A stretch of 64,000 nucleotides of DNA from Antedon mediterranea (lineage: Eukaryota > Echinodermata > Crinoidea > Comatulida > Antedonidae), in NCBI RefSeq assembly GCF_964355755.1, contig NC_092673.1, positions 9,989,001-10,053,000 of the forward strand, in the 5' to 3' direction. Of this stretch, positions 33,956-45,800 are shown piece by piece. Both the position numbers and the translations under genes were made by a program. Each line of letters starts with the position of its first letter. The stretch's first letter is position 1. Under the pieces are notes generated by a model. It saw only the letters and a list, made by a program, of their open reading frames with translations. It did no database searches and was not told where the DNA came from.

Positions 33956-34985
33956 GATTCTAGTTTTTCCAACTAAAATAGAGAGCAACATATAATATAC
34001 AATATGGTAAGCGTTCACTATACCTTAAACAGACTTAAACACTGTATGCTTAGCACTAATAGAGTAGTACAGTACAATAAAATTAAATATCATTCATTTC
34101 TTACAAAATGGGTTATCTGTTACATAATTGGTTAAACTAATTATCTCGACTGCATTCATGCAATACTGTAGCTACAAATCATGGAACCTTCCAGTGCTTA
34201 ACAAAATAACAATAAGGGGTAATAATAAAACTAAACTACAACAGCAAAAGTATAAATCTTTCTAACATATACTATCCATCCATAGGGTCATTTATCTTTT
34301 TCCTAAATAATCTCCTCTTGCTTGATTGCACTCAAGCAACAATACTACCATTGTAATAGCACAATGGAAAATTAAAAGATAAACTAGTAAATCACACAGT
34401 ACAGTCTAAATACTAAAACAACTAAAACAATTCAATACAAAACTTAATTAAAAGGTATTAGATCAGGCATCAGGTATCACTCACCTAAAATAGAGAGCCA
34501 ATATCCTCATTGAGTGTAATAAAAATAACTTCAAAACTTTAAGTGTACAAACTGTACAACGTGTAAATATCACAATCTTCTTTAACTTGAATTGTACTTT
34601 AAACTTAGTACTCTTTTAGTATACCGTATATAATATATATGTCTTTCAGTACTTTCAAATAGGTTCTCGAACTCAACGTTGTTCGAAATGTAAAAGTATA
34701 TAAAGTTGAAATTTAATTAAAGTTGGAGTGTCCAGCACGTCCGATGGCAAGAGGCAAAGAGAAAGAAATCTCCCAAAACATACCCTAATGTCATCCAAAA
34801 TTGTCAAACAAGGTTGAATAGGGCATGGAGGTCCTCCATGAATAGGAAGGTTCAAAGACTTTTGAGTAAATAATCTAGGGCGTACTGAAGGGATCAATGA
34901 TATATGTAAATAAACAAACACTCAAAAGAATTATGTTTACAGTTATTGTAATAATAATAGTTTATTCTTATTTGCCTAACTTTAT
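33956..34985. other. Gene-free stretch
   Basis: AT-rich, no recognisable coding region or element ends. Confidence 0.4.
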
Positions 34986-35254
34986 TTTTTAGTCTAGGAC
35001 AAAAATCTAGATGCTTAGAAATCAAGTTAGGGGGATCGGTGAAATGTTAGAGGCTGTCAACATAGCCAGATATCCTAATTAAACCCTTCTGATCACTCTA
35101 ATCCCTGTTGACACTTAATTTTTTGCCTCCAGATTTGCGATTTCATGAACAGATAAATTAGGTAACCATTTTGAAAAATGTTAGCTACTGTGCATTTAAT
35201 TTAAAAAATTAAATTAATTAATTAAACTATTTAAATTTATTTATTATAGATTTA

Positions 35255-35905
35255 ATGGATTCCTTGCCTGAAAAAAACATGTGTTTAGACACCAAGATCG
35301 TGCATATACCTTATTTAGATCCGATTTTATGCACATTTCTATAAAATTAGCGGCCATTTTTCAAAATTAATTCTGAGCATTAATTGTGTTAAAAATACAA
35401 ATTTGTTAGAAGTTATCTTGAGAACTGATTACATTAAACAGCAATACGAGGCAAAAACTGAAGTGTCAACAAGGCCTAATGGATTCCGTGTCTGAAGTAC
35501 ATGTGTTTAGACACCAAGATTGTTTATCTACCTTTATTTAGATCTGATTTTATCCACATTTTATATAAAAATGGCGGCCATTTTGAAAAATGGTGGCCAT
35601 TTTAATACGAGGCAAAAACTGAAGTGTCAACAAGGCCTAATGGATTCCGTGTCTGAAGTACATGTGTTTAGACACCAAGATTGTGTATCTACCAATATTT
35701 AGATCTGATTTTATCCACATTTTATATAAAAATGGTGGCCATTTTGAAAAATGGCTGCCATTTTAATACGAGGCAAAAACTGAAGTGTCAACAAGGCCTA
35801 GTGGATTCCGTGTCTGAAGTACATGTGTTTAGACACCAAGATTGTGTATCTACCTTATTTAGATCTGATTTTATCCACATTTTATACAAAACTGGCGGCC
35901 ATTTT
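35255..35905. repeat. 161-bp tandem repeat (about 3 units plus a diverged unit)
   Basis: ggattccgtgtctgaagtac starts units at 35481, 35642 and 35803 (period 161). A diverged earlier unit begins near 35255. Each unit contains the palindromic words aaaatggcggccatttt/aaaatggtggccatttt. Confidence 0.88.
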
Positions 35906-35906
35906 G

Positions 35907-37178
35907 AGTGAGTGAGTGGCCGAGCGGTTAATATAATAATAAATGAAAACTTATATAGCGCCGGTATCCTCCACCCATGTGGCGCTCATGGCGCTTTGTG
36001 CATTAACAACGTGCGAGAACATCAGCGAATAGCGACGTCTTTAGGTTGGTCTTGAAACTGTTTAGACTAGTTGAGCATTTAACTGTTGCTGGTAAGCTGT
36101 TGCATACACTTGCGGCCGCAACGTAAAAAGATCTCTGACCCCACTGATTTTTCGCTCTACGCTCTTGAAGAAGGTTTTGTGACAATGATCGTAGGCCTCT
36201 GCGGGATGATTCGTAACGATCCACAAGGTCAGATAAATAAGCAGGAGCACTGTCATTTAGGATCTTGAATACAAACAACGCAAGTTTGTACTTAATACGT
36301 TGTTGAACAGGCAACCAATGCAAATCCATCAGGACAGGAGTTATGTGAGCGTTTGATTTTGTATAAGTTACAATTCTAGCTGCCATATTTTGCAAGCGCT
36401 GCAAACGTTGTATTTGAGATTTTGGTATGCCAAACAACAAGGCATTACCAATGTCAATTTTAGAAGTGACAAATGAGTGTACAATCAATTCAGCTGTTTT
36501 CTTGTTAAGATTACCGCGAATACGACCAAGGTTCCTAATCGATATGCATGCTGCTTTGGATACAGTTGTTATTTGTGCTTCCATAGTGAGATTACTATCC
36601 AGCATGATTCCCAGATTCCGGACCACCGATGAGGGAGCGATGTTAGAGTTTCCGATTCTGATATGTGTGATGTTGATTTTGGAGATGTTACATTTAGACC
36701 CGACGATAATAAACTCTGTCTTTCCATCATTCAACTTTAGGTAATTTGTTGTCATCCAATTGCGAACATCTTCTATACAGGCTTCCATCTTACTGATTGC
36801 TGCAGCAACATCCCTTTGCACTGGATTTACTGAAGACAGTGGAACCGTAATTAAGTAGCCATAACATCGGCAAGGGTTTGAGGCTCACTCGCTCCATGGT
36901 TCTGGTGGTAGAACGAGTCTTCTCGGATAAGGACTATAAACCGTAGGTCCAGTGTACACAGCTCATGCGCACTTTAAAGAACCTAGTACATCTTTTGAGA
37001 CGAGTAGGGGGTTACCCCGGTGTACTGGTCCACACAAACACAGCCACTGTCACACACAGCCACTGTGCAAATTGGGACTGGGCCGTTTTAGAGGTGTTTA
37101 CCACCTGTTGGTCCAGATCCTTCACTAACTGAGTTAGTGAGAAGTCGAATAAATAAAAAAATAAAAAAATAATTTCAA
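35907..37178 (+). mobile_element. tRNA-derived SINE split by a LINE insertion
   Basis: The head starts GAGTGAG followed by the Pol III A box TGGCCGAGCGG (35917-35927). The LINE begins a few bases later, and after it (36834) the SINE continues to a B-box-like GGTTTGAGGCT (about 36879-36889) and CTCACTC, which pairs with the 7-nt head. Joining the two sides restores a tRNA-like fold with a long variable arm (Ser/Leu type). A conserved SINE body with tcggataaggac and the tail gtcgaataaataaaaaaata (ending about 37170) follows. Confidence 0.7.
35929..36833 (-). mobile_element. 5'-truncated CR1/L2-like LINE, inserted in the SINE
   Basis: The minus-strand copy of the last ~900 bp of the element at 40105-42930, nearly identical. 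It starts within the codon run just before VQRDVAAAISKMEACIED and ends with the same 3' end (gcgctatataagttttcatt). The open frame (272 codons, 36821-36003) covers the post-RT C-terminus. Confidence 0.92.
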
Positions 37179-37396
37179 GACGAGGCAAAAAATTAAGTGT
37201 CAACAGGGCTTAGAGTGATCAGAAGGGTTTAATTAGGATATCTGGCTATGTTGACAGCCTCTAACATTCCACTCCCCCTAACTCATTTTTTTCACATTTT
37301 TTGCCTAGACTATTTTTCCCCGGCACCTTTGTTTGCTGACGTAGTGTACGCGATGATGTGCCGACGAACACAAAATCAGGGGGGCCCGGCCCCCCG

Positions 37397-37411
37397 CTGG
37401 ATACGCAACTG
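37397..37411 (-). repeat. hAT-like terminal repeat
   Basis: CTGGATACGCAACTG preceded by a GGGGGGCCCGGCCCCCC palindrome; inverted partner of 26778-26792. Confidence 0.5.
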
Positions 37412-37413
37412 GT

Positions 37414-37830
37414 TAAAATAGTTACATAATTACGTTTTTTAGTAATTTATTTTATATATCACCATTGGAAATATCAATAACACATGTTATTAACTGTTTA
37501 TAAAATATATAAAGTTGTTTACTTAACGGAATTCGGACAAATTCATTGCTCTAAATTTGTGTAGTAACGATCAGAAAGACCATGCGACATGGTACCACGT
37601 CACGCGCGAGGGAAAACATTCCGCTGCGGGTGATTCGCATTCACCAATCAAATCAGCCTGAATCCAAAATCATTCAACCGTGAGCAATGCCGATCACAGG
37701 AAAGCTTAAATTTGATTGACTTACGATGACATCATCCACAAAATACTGTTCCAAAATTAAAATACAAGGATATTTTTTATGATATGTGTGCTTTTTCTTT
37801 AAAAAAATTTGAATAATAAAGACCTCATAT
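37414..37830. repeat. ~405-bp dispersed repeat, copy 2
   Basis: Same orientation as 27226-27632; begins right after the hAT-like terminus. Confidence 0.75.
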
Positions 37831-38197
37831 CGCTAGCGCTAGATGATAAGATATTTTAACCACATTGTTTACGTGTTTGGTTACCTGGATGTAATGAAAA
37901 TAAAAAATAGTTGATCTGAAGGGAATGATATGATTATGTTTACTAGTTTGAAAAATATAGTTACTAATTAGACATGATATAGACATGATTATAACTACTA
38001 CCTTTATATTTACACAATAAAAATTGTACCCATAGTTTCTATCAAACAATTTGAAAAAAAATCTGCAGAGTAAAACAATAATGGTTAACTTTTTAAAATA
38101 AAAACTCAAGTTTTGTGCGCGTATTCGTATACAGCACAAATACAATACAATAACAAAAACTTATATGCATGCTTTATGTGACATATTGAACAACTCT

Positions 38198-38479
38198 TTA
38201 GTTTAATTTAATCTTGCGTTGTCGCATCTCTGCAAAAGTTTGTATAGCGTGGTCAAAGCTGATAGATTTTGCGACTTTTCTTTCTATTGATAGAATAGCT
38301 AGTCCAGAAAGCCGGTCCTGTCCCATAGTAGATCGCCTGTAATCTTTGATGAGCTTTAGCTTTGAAAAGCTCCGTTCCGTCTCTACCGAAGTAGCGGGTA
38401 TGGTACAAAATATTGCATATAGCCTGTACAACGTATTTCGCTAATTCAACTAATTCAAGAAAGTTCCCTCTGTTTAATT
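38198..38479 (-). pseudogene. hAT transposase, C-terminal part (dimerisation domain)
   Basis: Encodes YRLYAIFCTIPATSVETERS, then FSKLKLIKDYRRSTMG and RLSGLAILSIERKVAKSISF, the hAT C-terminal dimerisation region (normal form: ...T-I-P-x-T-x-x-x-x-ERSFSKLKLIK). Directly upstream on the minus strand is NRGNFLELVELAK, which belongs near the transposase N-terminus, so most of the catalytic core is already deleted. The remaining N-terminal part lies at 46038-46614, beyond the inserted composite 38480-46037. Confidence 0.85.
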
Positions 38480-40104
38480 AGGTGATCATTTAGAATAAAA
38501 TGATCACCTATTGTTATTGTATGAAATCTTTATTCTTATTCTTATTAGTTATCCGCTTAGTAGCGGATAACTCCTTGTAACTGTATGAAATCATCTTTTT
38601 TTTTTTTTTTTCTGTATTATTCTTTCATTCTGTCAATTTTGTGTCTCGCGTATCTCAAAAACTTGTAAACAAAACATTTTATAACTTTGTCAACATGTGG
38701 GCATTCACGCGAAATTGTGCACCTCCTATTGTGAATGACGTCAGAATTGCGCAACGTGATTTACGCGCGTTTTAACGAATTTCGCGTATTTAACATAGAT
38801 CGAAAACCATATAGCAATTTAAATTGAAACTTAACAAAAGTTTAATTTATATCTTGCGCTAACTGACTGTGGAAAAAAAATGGCATGTTTCACACAAAGT
38901 TACGCGCGCACGGGCGTTTAAAATTTCAAAATGCGAAAAATCAATTTCTAATCAACTTTCTACGCGTTTCATGTCATTTTCAGCATGTCAAAAATTCCCA
39001 CGCGCGCGCATATTTTTACTCGCACGGTGCGCACGTAGCGTTGAAAATAAAATTTTTTCGCGTGATTCATGTTTTTCCAGCCTTTTCTAGTAATTTTACC
39101 AACTTTTGAACAAATTTTACCTAAAATTACGTCATACGGGCACATCCAATTGGATAATTTACGTGCGTTTTTGATGAAAAAGTTCAAAAATTTGTCAAAA
39201 TTCGTCAAAATTATGCCTTTTTTTAAACATTCATAGATTTTAAACTACGAGGTGAACTTTTTTTTAATTATATATTCTGGAAGTTGATGAGTTGTAGATA
39301 TAGAATCATGCATTAATATGGTTAATAGGACATTATAACGTCATCGTATGGCCACACGAATATAAAATATAGGATTTTTATATCTTTCGTCATAGCGCAT
39401 CACATTTAATAGAGCGCATCTTCACTTATCCGTTTTTTATTTGCACCCCGATTTTGATATTGTCTAGGTGAATGAACTCTCTTTCGCATGAGTTAAAAAT
39501 ATTGTAATTTTTATGACGTCATCATGTCGAAAATTGGAAATAACGTGGGTCATTTATTTTCATCTTTACAGTTCATCAGAATAAAAAGTGATAATCATGA
39601 TTAAAACGTTTTCTGGAAGCTATGGGATTGTAGATACGAATTCAAGTGAACATTTTGCCAATCGGATGTTGTGACGTCATCATATGGCCAGTTGAATAAA
39701 AAAAGGCGTATTTTCATATTTTGCGTAATAGTTCATCACATTTAAAAGGGCGCGCATCTATATTTTACGTATTCAAATTTCTTCTACACGTTAATATATG
39801 GTTGCTGAGATAATGTCCTTCCGAAATTGCTATCTTAGTGTTTCATTTTGATACAGTCGCCATGTTAAAAACTAGACATGTAACTCGTCACTTTGACGAG
39901 TTTGGTTATCCGCCGCGCAAGTGGTGCAACATTAACATTAAGGGGATAGGTTGAGGACAAAAGGAAGTGTTCACGTTGGCATTATGACCTGAACTGAAGA
40001 ATATGATATGTTGTTATTGCTGAATTTTATTATTTAAATTCATATATAGTATACACAGTATAATCTGTATCCATATCACATACAGTGTAGAATAGGTGAA
40101 ATTA

Positions 40105-40603
40105 AGGTGTGACATTAAGGTTTGAGAAAACAGGAGGATCAGATGAACGAGTGATCAGCAAGTCTAATGTATGACCATGTCGGTGTGTAGGTGTAGACAC
40201 ATGCTGTTGAAGACTGCTTGCTACAAGTAGATTCCGAAAATGAATTGCATCTGCATCATTTGGCATATCCACATGGATGTTAAAGTCTCCAACGAATAGT
40301 ATGGGAGCCGGCTTCAATACATAGTGATCAACCAAAGTTGAGAATTCTTCAGTGAAAACATTTAGACTGCAACCCGTTGATTTGCTTTGAGGACGATATA
40401 CTGCTACGAGGAAAACTGAGGATGCATTGCTGACTATTTCCACATTTAGCAGTTCAAATGATTTTGGTAATAATCCCGTGTCATAACATTTAACCGCTAT
40501 GCTTTCCTTGTAAAGAAGTGCAACTCCACCACCTCTTTTAGTGTCATAACATTTAACCGCTATGCTTTCCTTGTAAAGAAGTGCAACTCCACCACCTCTT
40601 TTA
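40105..40603 (-). pseudogene. LINE APE endonuclease fragment, inverted
   Basis: Minus strand: GGGVALLYKESIAVKCYDT, VYRPQSKSTG, ILFVGDFNIHVDMPNDADA and STPTHRHGHTLDLLITRSSD, the APE-type endonuclease of CR1-like LINEs. A 63-bp segment is present twice in tandem (40478-40540 and 40541-40603), duplicating 21 codons in frame. Confidence 0.9.
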
Positions 40604-40625
40604 GTGGTGGAGTTTAGATGGTATA

Positions 40626-42851
40626 TCAGATCACTATGCAATCACATGTAATCTCCTTATCAAGAAGCCACCGGTAATCACTAAATCCATCGAAACTCGT
40701 CATTGGAATGCTATAAATTTTGAGACATTATGTAAAGATATCACACAGTCTGATCTCGGAACTTCGCTCTCAAATCTTGATTTATCAAGTAAAGTACGAC
40801 TATATGTCACCACTTTGAGTGAACTTCTTGACAAACACGCACCACCGAAAAAGAGAACAGTTAAGGTCCGACCAAACACTAGTTGGTATAACAGTGACAT
40901 CTATGCTGAGAAAAGAACAAAGCGTAAGCTTGAAAAGAAATGGAGAATCTCTCATCTGGAAATAGATCGTCAAGCTTACATTGCACAGAAGAGGAATGTA
41001 AATTCCATGGTAAGAAAGGCAAAGGCCAACTACTACATTGGCTTGTGTGAAGAACATGCAGCAGATCAGAAAGGACTTTTTAAAATTGTTAACCAACTCC
41101 TTCATCATCGCCAGGTATCACCTCTCCCAGATAGTCTTTCTGACTTAGATCTTGCGAACAGGTTCTGTCAGTTTTTCACAGACAAGATCAAGATCATCAG
41201 AGACGACTTCAAGATTGATGACATGTCATTTAATGAGCCTGTGACAGCAGTTCATCAGCATCTCACAACATTTACACCAGCATCTCAAGATGAGATCCGC
41301 AACATTCTGATGAAATCACCAACAAAATCATGCAGGTTAGATCCAGTTCCTACTTCTATACTGAAGAAGTGTATAGACGCAGTCGTTCCAATAATAACGG
41401 AAATCATTAACCATTCTCTTAATACCGGCATAGTGCCAGATGAACTGAAAATTGCTCACGTTCGTCCTTTAATAAAAAAGCAAAACTTGGATCATAACAC
41501 GCTGAAAAATTACCGCCCGGTGTCGAATCTTTCTTTTCTTGGAAAGACTCTGGAGCGTGTAGTGACATCACGCATTACTCCATATCTTCAAAAGCATAAT
41601 TTAAATGAGAATTACCAGTCGGCATATCGTGCATGTCATAGCACGGAGAGTTCCCTTTTAAAGGTACAGAATGATTTGTTACAAGGAATGAATGATGGGA
41701 AAATAACGCTATTGGTGTTGTTGGATTTGTCAGCAGCGTTTGATACAGTTGATCACCAAAGACTGATAACCCGTCTGAGAAATCGCATTGGCATAAATGG
41801 TGTTGCTCTTAACTGGTTCCAGTCATATCTTACAGGAAGGCGTCAGCTAGTCTGTATCAATGATGCATTCTCAGATGAAGCTTGCCTGGAATATGGTGTA
41901 CCACAGGGGTCAGTAATTGGGCCTGGCCAGTTTTCCATTTATACGCTTCCCCTTGGTGACATTATTCGCAAACACAGTCTACATTTCCATTTCTATGCAG
42001 ATGATACACAGATTTATGTGTCAGTAAATCCAGTGCAAAGGGATGTTGCTGCAGCAATCAGTAAGATGGAAGCCTGTATAGAAGATGTTCGCAATTGGAT
42101 GACAACAAATTACCTAAAGTTGAATGATGGAAAGACAGAGTTTATTATCGTCGGGTCTAAATGTAACATCTCCAAAATCAACATCACACATATCAGAATC
42201 GGAAACTCTAACATCGCTCCCTCATCGGTGGTCCGGAATCTGGGAATCATGCTGGATAGTAATCTCACTATGGAAGCACAAATAACAACTGTATCCAAAG
42301 CAGCATGCATATCGATTAGGAACCTTGGTCGTATTCGCGGTAATCTTAACAAGAAAACAGCTGAATTGATTGTACACTCATTTGTCACTTCTAAAATTGA
42401 CATTGGTAATGCCTTGTTGTTTGGCATACCAAAATCTCAAATACAACGTTTGCAGCGCTTGCAAAATATGGCAGCTAGAATTGTAACTTATACAAAATCA
42501 AACGCTCACATAACTCCTGTCCTGATGGATTTGCATTGGTTGCCTGTTCAACAACGTATTAAGTACAAACTTGCGTTGTTTGTATTCAAGATCCTAAATG
42601 ACAGTGCTCCTGCTTATTTATCTGACCTTGTGGATCGTTACGAATCATCCCGCAGAGGCCTACGATCATTGTCACAAAACCTTCTTCAAGAGCGTAGAGC
42701 GAAAAATCAGTGGGGTCAGAGATCTTTTTACGTTGCGGCCGCAAGTGTATGGAACAGCTTACCAGCAACAGTTAAATGCTCAACTAGTCTAAACAGTTTC
42801 AAGACCAACCTAAAGACGTCGCTATTCGCTGATGTTCTCGCACGTTGTTAA
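40626..42851 (+). CDS. LINE reverse transcriptase, open frame
   Basis: The frame is open from the end of the endonuclease (SDHYAIT at 40626) to the stop at 42851. It contains the fingers region (GIVPDELKIAHVRPLIKK, NYRPVSNLSFLGKTLE), LLDLSAAFDTVDH, YGVPQGSVIGPGQFSIY and the palm FYADDTQIY (about 41990-42020). The conserved C-terminal region (VRNLGIMLDSNLTM, IQRLQRLQNMAARIV, RSFYVAAASVWNSLP) follows. No stop or frameshift is visible, so RT coding is intact, but the endonuclease is inverted and detached, so the copy cannot move by itself. Confidence 0.92.
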   Translation, partial: SDHYAITCNLLIKKPPVITKSIETRHWNAINFETLCKDITQSDLGTSLSNLDLSSKVRLYVTTLSELLDKHAPPKKRTVKVRPNTSWYNSDIYAEKRTKRKLEKKWRISHLEIDRQAYIAQKRNVNSMVRKAKANYYIGLCEEHAADQKGLFKIVNQLLHHRQVSPLPDSLSDLDLANRFCQFFTDKIKIIRDDFKIDDMSFNEPVTAVHQHLTTFTPASQDEIRNILMKSPTKSCRLDPVPTSILKKCIDAVVPIITEIINHSLNTGIVPDELKIAHVRPLIKKQNLDHNTLKNYRPVSNLSFLGKTLERVVTSRITPYLQKHNLNENYQSAYRACHSTESSLLKVQNDLLQGMNDGKITLLVLLDLSAAFDTVDHQRLITRLRNRIGINGVALNWFQSYLTGRRQLVCINDAFSDEACLEYGVPQGSVIGPGQFSIYTLPLGDIIRKHSLHFHFYADDTQIYVSVNPVQRDVAAAISKMEACIEDVRNWMTTNYLKLNDGKTEFIIVGSKCNISKINITHIRIGNSNIAPSSVVRNLGIMLDSNLTMEAQITTVSKAACISIRNLGRIRGNLNKKTAELIVHSFVTSKIDIGNALLFGIPKSQIQRLQRLQNMAARIVTYTKSNAHITPVLMDLHWLPVQQRIKYKLALFVFKILNDSAPAYLSDLVDRYESSRRGLRSLSQNLLQERRAKNQWGQRSFYVAAASVWNSLPATVKCSTSLNSFKTNLKTSLFADVLARC

Positions 42852-45800
42852 TGCACAAAGCACCATGAGCGCCACATGGGTGGAGGATACCGGCGCTATA
42901 TAAGTTTTCATTTATTATTTATTATTTATTAATTACGGGACCCGCTATTTATTGCAATTTTTTAACATGTTGACGGTTTTAAAATGAAACGCGAAGGTAG
43001 CAATTCCGAAAGGAAATTATCTCAGCAACAACGTATTAGCGTGTAGAAGAAATTTGAATACGTGAAATATTGATGCGCTCTCTTTTAAATGTAATGAATT
43101 ATGACGCAAAAGATGAAAATACGACCTTTTTTATTTAACTGGCCATATGATGACGTCACAACATCCGATTGGCAACATTTTTACATAATTTTGTATCTAC
43201 AATCCAATAGCTTCCAGAAAAAGTTTTAATCGTGATTATCACATTTTTTTCTTACGAGCTATAACAGATTAAAATTTACTGTAAAGATGAAATTATTGCC
43301 ACACGTCATTTAAATTTTTAGGCATGATGACGTCAAAAAAATTAAAATATTTTTAACTCATGCGAAAGACACTTGATTGACCTAGACAATATCAAAATCG
43401 GGGTTAAAATGGAAAACGGATAAGTGGAGATGCGCTCTATTCAATGTGATGAGCTATGACGAAAGATACAAAAATCCTAAATTTTATGTTTGCGTGGCCA
43501 TACGATGACGTCACAATGTCCGGTTAGCCATATTAATACCTGATCCGATATCTAAAACTCATCTACTTCCAGAATATGTCATCCACAAAAATTTGACCGT
43601 CTAGTTTAGAAATTACGACTGTTTAAAAAAAGGCATATTTTAAACGAATTTTTTAACCTTTTCATAAAAAACGCGCGCAAATTGTCCAATTGGACGTGCT
43701 CGTATGACGTATCTTTAAGTCGAAATTGTTTAAAATTTGGTAAAATTACTAGAAAAAGCTGGAAAAACATAAATCACGCGAAAAAATACGTTTTCAATGC
43801 TACGTGCGCACCGCACACGTAAAAATGTGCGCACGCGTGGGAATTTTTTACATGCTTAAAACGACATGAAACGCGTAGAAAATTGATTAGAAATTAATTT
43901 TGCGCATTTTGAAATTTTGTGTAAAACACGTAATTTTTTTTCAACAGACAGTTAGCGCATGATATAAATTAAACTTTTGCAAAGTTTCACTTTAAAATGT
44001 TATTTGGTTTTCGACATATGTTAAATACGAGAAAATCGTTAAATCGCGCGTACGTCGCGTTGCGCAATTGTAAACATCATGAAAAGCTTCGCTTGACGAC
44101 GTTACGTGAATGTCAAAATGTTAACATAGTTAACAAAATGTTATGTTTGCAAGTTTTAGAGAAAAGCGTTACACAAAAATCATACAGAAAGAAAGAAGAT
44201 GACAAAAAAGATGATGATGATTTCGTACAATCACAAGAGGTTATCCTGCAACTTCGTTGCGGATAACCAATAAGAATAAACGGGGGCTCTCGTAATGTCA
44301 CCTATTCTACACTGTAAGTAACATGTATACAGATTATACCGTTTGCACTGTATATACTATATGACACAAAATTGACAGAATTCAGCACAAACAACACATC
44401 ATATTCTTCAGTTCAGGTCATAATGACATAATCTTTTTCGGTGTGCAATATTCCAACGTATGACGTGCACGTGGCGTTTGTCGTGCGGATAACTAACTCG
44501 TCAAAGTGACGAGTTTCATGTCTAGTTATTTATTTCTCTCTGTACAGATTTTGTGTAACAAATATCTCAAAAAGTTTAATGTTAATGATTACCAAAATTT
44601 TACAATGTCTTTCAAATACTGTAACTTAGTCCTAATAAGCTTTTCAGCGTGATCACTCATCCATGACGTCGCGTATACGCCATTTTGTGAAATCACATTG
44701 TCAATCATATCTCCATAATTCATTATCACATATTAATGAAATTCACTACACGTAAACTTCAGGTCAAAGGTAAAAGTATTAGCAAATAAAAAATTGCGTG
44801 TTTCAAGGTCATGCGCGTGAAATCGCGCATTAAAATTTTAAAAAGCTCAAATTTAAGTTTTGATCAATTTAGAGCATGAAATAGGCCATTTGCGTGTTTC
44901 AAAAAATTACTGCGCAAAAACACATTTTTGCGCACGCGATTTTTAAAAAGGGTAAAAAATAAAATTTGATGTATACATCATATTCTACTCACAATCCTTA
45001 GTACATTCTCCGACTTTGAGTCTATTCCGACTTAAAATAACGCTATACGAGCACGTTAAAAATGACAAAATGCGCACATTAATTGTACAAAAGTGCTAAA
45101 AATGGTAAAAAATAAGGCCTTTTTAAAATGAACATAACTCTTCAGAATGGCAGGTGACCCCCAATTTTTTTAACTTATTATGGAAGCCAATAAGTTGTAG
45201 ATATAAATATATATACATATTAGACGTACAAAATGGTATGACGTCATGAAATGGCCACTTGAATTTAAAAATTAGTAATTTTTATCTTTTTGTGTGGGTT
45301 ATCACAATCAATAGAGCGCATCTCCGTTATTTGAGCCCGATTTTTGCAGATATTTTAGTATGTGCTTGCTCAATTAATTATCTTTCTCGTGAGTTGTCAA
45401 CATTTTTATTGTGATGACGTCATCACGCGTAAAAACTTGAATAACCTAGGTCGTGTAATTTCAGCTACACCATACATTTGAATATCTTATAGCTCCTCAG
45501 AATTAAAGGTGACCTTGAAGATTATAATTTATTATGAAAGCTGATGAAATGTAGATATGAATTCATATCAAAATTAAGCCTATCGGATGTTGTGATGTTA
45601 TCATATGGCCAGTTGAAGTTAAAAAGTAGTTTTTAAATTTCTTTAGTCGAAGTTATACAAATTTCAAAGAGCGCGCATTGCGCTTCTACGTGTCAAATTC
45701 TCTTCCAATCCTTATATTTATTTGCTCAATTCATTATCTTTCGAAATTGTCATCTTCGAGTTTATTTTGATAATTCCATCATACCAAAAAATTTGAACTT

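Larger units (their letters stand above)
34990..37312. mobile_element. Foldback-like element with long inverted ends and internal tandem repeats
   Basis: Left end 34990-35130 (tagtctagg..., ttagaggctgtcaacatagcc, tgttgacacttaatttttt) is inverted at 37180-37312 (...cctagacta). The inverted repeats are about 130-150 bp, strongly conserved over at least 80 bp. Inside are 161-bp tandem units and a SINE split by a LINE. The 161-bp units contain gaggcaaaaactgaagtgtc, related to the inverted arm, so the arms may have grown by tandem duplication as in foldback elements. No coding capacity of its own. Confidence 0.65.
40105..42930 (+). mobile_element. CR1/L2-like LINE with inverted 5' part (twin priming)
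   Basis: Flanked by the direct repeat AATTA (40100-40104 and 42931-42935). The 3' part (about 40604-42930) is in plus orientation with RT and 3' end. The endonuclease part (40105-40603) is inverted. Such 5' inversions are the known product of twin priming during target-primed reverse transcription. Confidence 0.9.
39872..44268 (-). mobile_element. Rolling-circle-like family A element (inner, inverted copy), split by LINE
   Basis: Minus orientation. The 3' end CTAG is at 39872-39875, with hairpin 39882-39902. The body is split by a LINE at 40105-42930 and continues to the 5' hairpin GGTTATCCGCAAC...GGATAACC at 44239-44268. Unsplit length is about 1,570 bp. Removing it rejoins the outer family A copy (…catgttaaaa / gaataaacgggg…), as the 54703-56225 copy shows uninterrupted. 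Confidence 0.85.
38547..44525 (+). mobile_element. Rolling-circle-like family A element (outer copy), split
   Basis: The 5' hairpin AGTTATCCGC-TTAGTA-GCGGATAACT lies at 38547-38572. The body runs to 39871, is split by an inverted family A copy, and resumes 44269-44525. The 3' end carries GCGGATAACT (44485-44494), hairpin AACTCGTCA-AAG-TGACGAGTT (44495-44515) and terminal CTAG (44522-44525). Unsplit length is about 1,582 bp. Inserted between T and T of family B. Confidence 0.85.

Noticed and set aside
26778-37411. A single complete 10.6-kb hAT element
   Set aside because: Flanking 8-bp sequences do not match and no hAT coding lies between the ends.
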